Shown here one piece after another: positions 38,837 to 43,006 of a stretch of 43,006 nucleotides of DNA; the first letter of the stretch is position 1; each line of letters starts with the position of its first letter. Made by a program: the position numbers and the translations under genes. The notes below the pieces were generated by a model. It was not told the DNA's origin, made no database searches, and saw nothing but the letters and a program-made list of their open reading frames with translations. Origin of the DNA: a virus; the IMG/VR virus record IMGVR_UViG_3300046713_000149, positions 1 through 43,006 of that record. The stretch is one strand, 5' to 3'.

Positions 38837-40752
38837 GCCGCCTATCCAATCTGGTCGCCCAACCACAGTGGGTGGCGTGGCGCAACGAGGAGCGCAACGG
38901 CAAGCCGACAAAGGTTCCGTATGCGGAAGTTGGCAGGGAGGCCAGAAGCGATGACCCCTCCTGCTGGATGCCGCACGACAAAGCTGTCGCACTTGCCCAG
39001 GTGGTGGTGAACGGCGGAGGAGGCGGCGTCGGCATCGTGCTGGGCCGCTGCAACGACCTCTGGCTGGCCGGGGTCGATCTGGACACATGCCGCGATCCCG
39101 TCACCGGAGAGGTGGAGCCATGGGCGCTGGCTGTCGTGCAGAGGCTGGATAGCTACACCGAGATCTCGCCGTCGGGTACCGGGGTGAAGGTGTTTTTTTT
39201 GATTGCCCAAGGTGATGTTGAGACGCTGCGGGAGGTGATGGGCACGCAGCACGGGCGGCAGTTCAAACGCGCCAACGGCGCGGTGCACCCGCCGGCGATC
39301 GAGCTGCATATCTCGCACCGGTATTTCACCGTCACCTGGGCAACGTATGACGACGTGCCCGATGACCTGCGCACGATGCCGCTCGCGATATTGCGGTGGC
39401 TGGTCGAGGAGGCCGGGCCGGGGTTTGTTGGGAAGAGTACCCGGGGCGCTGACATCCTTGCCCGGCTGGGCAAGGAGGCGGGACGTAGTCGGGCTGTCGC
39501 CACGGCATTGCGCAACGCCGCTACGATGAAAGGCGGAAGCCGAAGCGAGGGAGCCTACGGGCTCGGGCTGGCGCTGAAACGCTGCGGCTGGAGCTATGAG
39601 GACATGAAGGCCGCGCTCCAGGCCTGCACGGCGACGCGAGAGTGGGCAGCCGAGCAGGATGAACGGCAGTTTCAGAGGGTGTGGCAGGGCGATCCGCTGG
39701 AGGAGCCGCCCGGGGAGACAGCGGAGCCGCCGCACATCCTGACCGGGGGCGAGTTTACAGCCCGCCACAAGCCGCCTGCGTGGCTTATCAGCGGGCTGGT
39801 GCAGCGGGGCAGGCTCTATAGCTGCACCAGCCTCACAGGGCACGGGAAGACCGCGGTGTGGCTGTTCAATGCCTGCATGGTGCAGGCCGGTCGGACAATC
39901 GGACAGCTGCCGGTGAGCCAGGGCAACGTGCTGATACTGGCCGGGGAGAACCCGACCGATCTGGAAGCCAGGATGATCGGGCTCGCTAGCGCACACAATC
40001 TGGGCTCCAGGCTGCCCTACGTGCTTCCCGGCGGCTTTCCCATGACCGCCGATGCAGCGGAGCTGCTGCGGGCCGCAATCACGGCACTGGGGGTGCCGTT
40101 GAGCCTGATCGTCGGTGATACGGCCTCCTCGTTCTTCCCCGGGGATGACGAGAACAGCAATGTCCAAGCGGGAGGGTATGCGCGGACGCTGCGGACGTTC
40201 AACGCCTGCCCAGGCAACCCGGCTGTGGTGGTGTTGTCGCATCCGGTCAAGAACGCCAGCCGTGGCAATCTGCTGCCGCGCGGCGGCGGGGCGTTCCTTA
40301 ATGAGCTGGACGGCAACCTGGTGCTGTGGTCGGACAGCCCGGGCGAGCTGACCGAACTGCACTGGTGCGGGAAGATCCGGGGGCCAGACTTCCCGCCGTT
40401 CGGATACCTGATCCGAGCAGTGCCAACCGGGATGGTGGATGAACGCGGCAGGCCCGAGATGACCGTCCTGGCCGAGCCGATAAGCGACGAAGCCATCGCA
40501 GACCATGCCAAACAAAGCCTCGCCGTCGAGGATGTGGTGCTGCTGATGCTCAGGGATCATCCGGAGTGGTCCATGACGCAGATGGCGAAGGACCGGGGAT
40601 GGCTGAAAAACGACGGCACCCCGGAAAAGGGGAAGGTGCAGTGGATCATCCGCAGACTGGGCGAGGACAAGATGATCAGCCAGTCGCGCAAACGAGCCCC
40701 GTGGAAGCTGACGGACAAGGGCCGGACGGCACTGAAAGACGCGGGGAAATGA
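38833..40752 (+). CDS. primase-helicase (AEP-like primase plus RepA-type ATPase)
   Basis: 639 residues, GTG start. N-terminal primase-polymerase-like domain: WRNEERNGKPTKVPY, then GVDLDTCRDP with the metal-binding D82 and D84, then SYTEISPSGTGVKVFF. RecA/RepA-like helicase domain: Walker A SLTGHGKTA (333-341), GNVLILAGENPTD, Walker B-type LIVGDTASSFF (425-435) and VVVLSHPVKN. A C-terminal winged helix (MTQMAKDRGWLKNDGTPEKG) follows. It would prime and unwind at the origin. No DNA polymerase is encoded, so the host polymerase is needed. The putative origin lies directly downstream. Confidence 0.8.
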   Translation: MSRLSNLVAQPQWVAWRNEERNGKPTKVPYAEVGREARSDDPSCWMPHDKAVALAQVVVNGGGGGVGIVLGRCNDLWLAGVDLDTCRDPVTGEVEPWALAVVQRLDSYTEISPSGTGVKVFFLIAQGDVETLREVMGTQHGRQFKRANGAVHPPAIELHISHRYFTVTWATYDDVPDDLRTMPLAILRWLVEEAGPGFVGKSTRGADILARLGKEAGRSRAVATALRNAATMKGGSRSEGAYGLGLALKRCGWSYEDMKAALQACTATREWAAEQDERQFQRVWQGDPLEEPPGETAEPPHILTGGEFTARHKPPAWLISGLVQRGRLYSCTSLTGHGKTAVWLFNACMVQAGRTIGQLPVSQGNVLILAGENPTDLEARMIGLASAHNLGSRLPYVLPGGFPMTADAAELLRAAITALGVPLSLIVGDTASSFFPGDDENSNVQAGGYARTLRTFNACPGNPAVVVLSHPVKNASRGNLLPRGGGAFLNELDGNLVLWSDSPGELTELHWCGKIRGPDFPPFGYLIRAVPTGMVDERGRPEMTVLAEPISDEAIADHAKQSLAVEDVVLLMLRDHPEWSMTQMAKDRGWLKNDGTPEKGKVQWIIRRLGEDKMISQSRKRAPWKLTDKGRTALKDAGK

Positions 40753-40765
40753 GAGGGCGTAAAGG

Positions 40766-40835
40766 CCGTATAGTACGCCGTATAGTAACGTATAGGCATC
40801 GAAGCCGTATATTCCGTATAGGTATTAAAATACGG
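40766..40835. repeat. iteron-like CCGTATA array, putative replication origin
   Basis: CCGTATA occurs at 40766, 40778, 40805 and 40814, with CGTATA at 40789 and an inverted TACGG at 40831-40835. Three copies are followed by AGTA or AGG. The array lies 14 bases after the primase-helicase stop in an AT-rich stretch. Iterons beside a replication initiator gene are the usual plan for theta-type origins; an operator array is the alternative. Confidence 0.6.
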
Positions 40836-40894
40836 CTAATACACGACCAAGCTGCAAACCGCAGAAATCAGCCATTTGGGGCCGTAGAGAAACT

Positions 40895-41030
40895 GATACG
40901 AGAGGGGGCTTCTGACCCTCTCTTAGTATCATTCGTTTGTTCTCTTTCTATAGGGGTCCCCATTCAAATACGGAGCGCCCAAAGAGGGGGGGCGCTCTGG
41001 GCATCAAAATCTTCCCCCCCCCTCTCGTAT
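40895..41030 (+). promoter_or_regulatory. leader with competing stem structures before the SSB-like gene
   Basis: GAGAGGG (40900-40906) pairs with CCCTCTC (40916-40922), extended by GATAC (40895-40899) with GTATC (40926-40930), giving a 12-bp hairpin with a small bulge. The same 5' arm, 40896-40908, is also a perfect 13-bp complement of 41018-41030. A third hairpin, GAGCGCCC (40973-40980) with GGGCGCTC (40990-40997), lies between. The two pairings of the first arm exclude each other, as in attenuators and riboswitch-type controls. The 300-base gap before 41053 holds these and the iterons. Confidence 0.55.
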
Positions 41031-41052
41031 TTAACCTGAAAGGAAAGTAACC

Positions 41053-41469
41053 ATGCCGAGCGTGAGCCAGACATATGCCGGACAGTTCCTCAATGCCGGG
41101 GAACTCGCACCCCTTGGGCAAAGAAGAGCCGCCGTCGTCCACGGAGTGGAGCTGGAAACGGTGGGACAGGGAGGAGACGCCAAAAACGTGCTGGTGCTGG
41201 AACTGGTCACAGCTTCCGGCAAAGCATGGCCGAAGAAGGTGGTATTAAATAAGACAAATTCCACCATGCTGGCGTCGGTCTACGGCGACAACACCGATCA
41301 CTGGACAGGCAAGCCTGTCGAACTCTGGGCGGAAAACGTCATGTTCCAGGGCAAGCTGGTGCCGGGTATCAAAGTGGCACCTGGGGCAACACTCCGACCG
41401 GCTGCCGCCACGCCAGCACAGGCCGCACCGGCAACCGCCCCAATCATCGATGACGAAATCCCGTTCTAA
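41053..41469 (+). CDS. single-stranded DNA-binding (SSB-like) protein
   Basis: 138 residues with AAGGAAAG Shine-Dalgarno. An OB-fold-like domain (about 20-110) includes RRAAVVHGVELETVGQGG, KNVLVLELVTASGKAWPKKV, VLNKTNSTMLASVYGDNTDH and WAENVMFQGKLVPGIKVAPG. The last 30 residues are flexible and alanine/proline rich, ending DDEIPF (133-138). That is the acidic tip SSB uses to recruit partner proteins. It probably covers single strands during replication and recombination with the neighbouring helicase and nuclease. It lies after the structured leader. Confidence 0.8.
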   Translation: MPSVSQTYAGQFLNAGELAPLGQRRAAVVHGVELETVGQGGDAKNVLVLELVTASGKAWPKKVVLNKTNSTMLASVYGDNTDHWTGKPVELWAENVMFQGKLVPGIKVAPGATLRPAAATPAQAAPATAPIIDDEIPF

Positions 41470-41512
41470 CCGGTAAGCCGGTTGACAGTGTAACCGGCCT
41501 GGGGGTTAGGTG

Positions 41513-42046
41513 ATGGAATCCGATGACGATGCGGAGTGCGGACGCATTCCATGGTCCGTCGTCCATACCCACCCCCAGGCCGAAACCTGGGCAGTCCGAA
41601 ACCTCCAGCGAACAGGCTACCGATGCTACCTGCCAATGTGCGCAGTCAGACAACGCAGCCGACATGGCACCATCATGGTCGAAGCCATCGTGCCCCTGTT
41701 TCCGCGTTACGCATTCGTTGCGTTTCCAGATGGCACGCCATGGACACCAGCTCGATACACTCCAGGCGTCGCTGCCCTGCTGATGCACGATAAACATCCT
41801 GGGTTAGTTCCAACTAACGCAATTCAAATGTTGATGTCAGGCGACGATGCGCGATGCAAACTTGAGCCGGTCGGCTCAATATGGAAACGCGGAATGCCAT
41901 GCATCGTTGAACATGGCGCCGGATATAAAATGCAAGGCGTCGTGCAAGATATCAGAGGTGCACGCGCAGACGTAACCGTAATGATGCTTGGTGAATTGCG
42001 GAACATCGATGTGGATGTGCAACGCTTGAAAACGAGAGATGCATGA
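41513..42046 (+). CDS. NusG/RfaH-like transcription elongation factor
   Basis: 177 residues from ATG 41513 (GTG 41510 is an alternative). Residues 14-105 form an NGN domain: WSVVHTHPQAETWAVRNLQR, TGYRCYLPMCAVRQRSRHGT, VPLFPRYAFVAFPDG and YTPGVAALLM, the landmarks of NusG, RfaH and LoaP. Residues 122-170 form a KOW-type barrel: IWKRGMPCIVEHGAGYKMQG, VVQDIRGARADVTVMMLG. Specialised NusG paralogues bind RNA polymerase and suppress pausing or termination on selected operons. Its place immediately upstream of a terminator, a structured leader and ops-like repeats suggests it lets polymerase read into the late operon. Confidence 0.83.
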   Translation: MESDDDAECGRIPWSVVHTHPQAETWAVRNLQRTGYRCYLPMCAVRQRSRHGTIMVEAIVPLFPRYAFVAFPDGTPWTPARYTPGVAALLMHDKHPGLVPTNAIQMLMSGDDARCKLEPVGSIWKRGMPCIVEHGAGYKMQGVVQDIRGARADVTVMMLGELRNIDVDVQRLKTRDA

Positions 42047-42438
42047 GTGCGGCGCTTCTAAATCAGAAGCGGAGAGGAATGCCGAGTGGCCTTCGCCCGA
42101 ATGGCCCCGGCGAAAGGCGTGGCGGAAGGCCCAAAGGCGGGCAGAATCACGTCAACCGCGACATCAAGGAGATGGTGGTTCAGGCGCTCTCTGAGGCTGG
42201 AGGAGTCTCCTACCTCGTGCAGTGCGCCCACAAACAACCCGTCGCGTTCCTGGGTCTCGTAGGCCGCGTGCTGCCGCTGCAGCTGGCAGGTACTGGTGCT
42301 GATGGTGCACCGATCCCCATCAGCTTTGAATGGGCACCAGCTCAGCAGATCGAGGCTAAGGCCGAGCCTGTAATCGAGGCCGAAATGGTCAATACAGAGG
42401 TCAGCTCTGCCTCTGAGCCTGACAAATCAACGACTTAG
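42043..42438 (+). CDS. DNA-binding protein, candidate terminase small subunit
   Basis: 131 residues, ATGA overlap with the NusG-like gene. A basic GxRPKG-type start (GERRGGRPKGGQNHVNRD) resembles AT-hook/DUF5681-like DNA binders. A helical part follows: IKEMVVQALSEAGGVSYLVQ, HKQPVAFLGLVGRVLPLQLA. An acidic tail comes last. Such proteins are often found upstream of large terminase and are called small subunits, but I see no direct family proof. The 442 non-coding bases that follow, with hairpins and repeats, would suit a packaging site. It may instead be a general DNA-binding protein. Confidence 0.55.
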   Translation: MSAALLNQKRRGMPSGLRPNGPGERRGGRPKGGQNHVNRDIKEMVVQALSEAGGVSYLVQCAHKQPVAFLGLVGRVLPLQLAGTGADGAPIPISFEWAPAQQIEAKAEPVIEAEMVNTEVSSASEPDKSTT

Positions 42439-42496
42439 CACCAATATACCTATAGATTTACCCCTAATTGTCCTGGGGTTTTGCTTAGTCGTTGAT
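42426..42496 (+). terminator. terminator inside a 14-bp inverted repeat
   Basis: ACCCC (42460-42464) pairs with GGGGT (42475-42479), followed by TTT, as a small rho-independent terminator. It is nested in a near-perfect inverted repeat, ATCAACGACTTAGC (42426-42439) and GCTTAGTCGTTGAT (42483-42496), with one mismatch. The outer left arm includes the stop codon of the upstream gene. This terminator would separate the replication genes from the late operon unless antiterminated. Confidence 0.6.
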
Positions 42497-42550
42497 CAGG
42501 ACGCCTGGGCAGCCGGGGTCGACGTGGCATGGCGACGCTCGGCGCAGGCT

Positions 42551-42724
42551 ACCAGGGACGCTTCGCCCCCTGGTGCGACGGCGCGGCGGGCCAGTAGCAC
42601 TCCGAAGGGAAGGCCCGCCCCGTCGCGGTGTTCTTATTGTTCTGCTCGCGGGAAAGCTGAGTTATCGGGCGGCTGGCTTCGGGCAGGACATAGCTGGCGG
42701 CTCCTTGGCAGCGGGGCCGCCAGC
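42551..42724 (+). ncRNA. strongly structured non-coding stretch before the late operon
   Basis: No believable gene lies in 42439-42879. Three strong stems follow each other. ACCAGGG (42551-42557) pairs with CCCTGGT (42568-42574). Directly adjoining, GCGACGG (42575-42581) and GGCGGGCC (42585-42592) pair with GGCCCGCC (42612-42619) and CCGTCGC (42620-42626), a 15-bp stem with one 3-base bulge. GCTGGCGGC (42693-42701) pairs with GCCGCCAGC (42716-42724). The first two would stack. The region could be a leader RNA, a small RNA or a packaging element; transcription is unproven. Confidence 0.45.
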
Positions 42725-42752
42725 GCCTTGTCCACAACCTCATCATCGTTTG

Positions 42753-42795
42753 CATACGACCGGATGGAAACAGTCGTGAGATTGGACGGATCGCA
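42753..42795 (+). repeat. 43-bp inverted copy of 38087-38129
   Basis: Shares 38 of 43 bases with the start region of the Gp157-like gene, in opposite orientation. Translated in the matching frame it reads HTTGWKQS, then stop, then DWTDR, versus HTTGWKRLRHWMDR in the gene. There are no insertions or deletions, so it could be a decayed gene fragment or a conserved binding site near the late leader. Confidence 0.65.
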
Positions 42796-42833
42796 ACGAT
42801 GCAGTGCTCAGCTACATCTTTTCAAGATGACCA

Positions 42834-42857
42834 CCCCCACCCCCGCCACCCCCGCCC
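42834..42857 (-). other. G-quadruplex motif on the minus strand
   Basis: The plus strand has four C-tracts at 42834-42838, 42840-42844, 42849-42853 and 42855-42857, separated by loops of 1, 4 and 1 bases. The minus strand therefore fits the G3+N1-7 quadruplex pattern. It sits between the hairpin-rich stretch and the terminal repeat. It may also be simple low-complexity sequence. Confidence 0.5.
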
Positions 42858-42879
42858 GGGGCATGGGCACTTCCGATCC

Positions 42880-43006
42880 GTTCCGGCCACGCAGGCGTAT
42901 ACCCACCAGCCACGCTGGACCCAAAACAGCGGTTAGTGCATATCTCACCCACCGGCCACGCGGCACCCCAAATGGCGGTTAGTGCATATCTCACCCAGCA
43001 CCCAAA
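42880..43006. repeat. 127-bp direct terminal repeat, right copy
   Basis: Identical to 1-127; see the left copy. Removing one copy gives a circular unit of 42,879 bp. On that circle the gap between the candidate small terminase (ends 42438) and the first late gene (169) is about 600 bases. It contains, in order, a terminator, hairpins, the 43-bp repeat, a quadruplex motif and the three short repeats. Confidence 0.95.

Noticed and set aside
38842-40560. 572-codon leftward open frame
   Set aside because: Antisense to the primase-helicase, which has clear motifs; a shadow frame.
40749-41039. Rightward 96-codon frame after the helicase with an ATGA overlap
   Set aside because: It runs through the iterons and all the stem structures, is rich in R/I/S with no domain pattern, and the stretch behaves as intergenic DNA.
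42524-42982. 152-codon rightward and 68-codon leftward frames in the structured region
   Set aside because: No protein-like composition, no Shine-Dalgarno, crosses the hairpins, the quadruplex and the terminal repeat.
1-43006. CRISPR arrays, insertion sequences, tRNA genes, DNA methyltransferase or DNA polymerase genes
   Set aside because: None seen on reading the window; no spaced repeat array, transposase motif or methylase catalytic motif was found.

Overview
This window looks like the complete genome of one temperate, podovirus-type (P22-like) bacteriophage of an alphaproteobacterium. The first 127 bases (1-127) recur exactly as the last 127 (42880-43006), so the contig closes into a circle of 42,879 bp. 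The direct repeat could be a real terminal redundancy, but its length is typical of a k-mer overlap left by assembly of a circular or permuted genome. The virion genes are a P22-type set: large terminase, gp1-like portal, scaffold, P22-type coat, gp4-like tail adaptor, gp10-like stabilisation protein, beta-helix tailspikes and three ejection-type proteins with a lytic transglycosylase. An alphaproteobacterial host is inferred mainly from a GcrA-family cell-cycle regulator (5628-6035) and fits the roughly 60% GC.

On the circle the genome has only two transcription arms. They diverge from an AT-rich region at about 38.1-38.4 kb and converge on a shared CTAG at 32.77 kb. The leftward arm (38096 to 32765) carries a Gp157-like protein, a winged-helix protein, an AlpA/excisionase-like protein with an AT-hook, about nine small unknown proteins, a tyrosine integrase and a coupled 23-residue membrane micropeptide. 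The rightward arm starts with replication and control genes: a VRR-NUC nuclease, a primase-helicase, an iteron-rich putative origin, an SSB-like protein, a NusG/RfaH-like factor and a candidate small terminase. It then passes a terminator and a highly structured non-coding stretch (42439-42879), crosses the contig ends through three short direct repeats, and continues into the 32-kb late region. Most late genes are joined by ATGA, GTGA or TGATG overlaps.

Late region, left to right: unknown small genes and an 846-residue protein (169-3120); a probable leftward cargo gene (about 3.1-3.4 kb); terminase (3427-4761); an Ig-like protein and a control/membrane cluster including the GcrA homologue and a lipoprotein (4772-6530); portal, a putative ADP-ribosyltransferase-like protein, small helical proteins and scaffold (6530-10755); coat and decoration (10961-12613); fibre and adaptor proteins, including a collagen-like protein and a triplicated gp4-like adaptor (12689-17644); two related beta-helix proteins, the second with a signal peptide (17655-24556); gp10-like protein, fibre-tip proteins and a GNAT (24553-27885); and the ejection module (27885-32768).

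The strongest candidate for an undescribed system is transcriptional. A phage NusG/RfaH-like protein is encoded just before a terminator, a set of strong hairpins and three direct repeats that resemble the RfaH ops element, all directly upstream of the late operon. Also notable are the phage GcrA homologue with GANTC sites in the divergent control region, two large or effector-like proteins sharing an N-terminal segment, and a leader with competing stems upstream of the SSB gene. All functions come from reading sequence patterns by eye; no database search was run.
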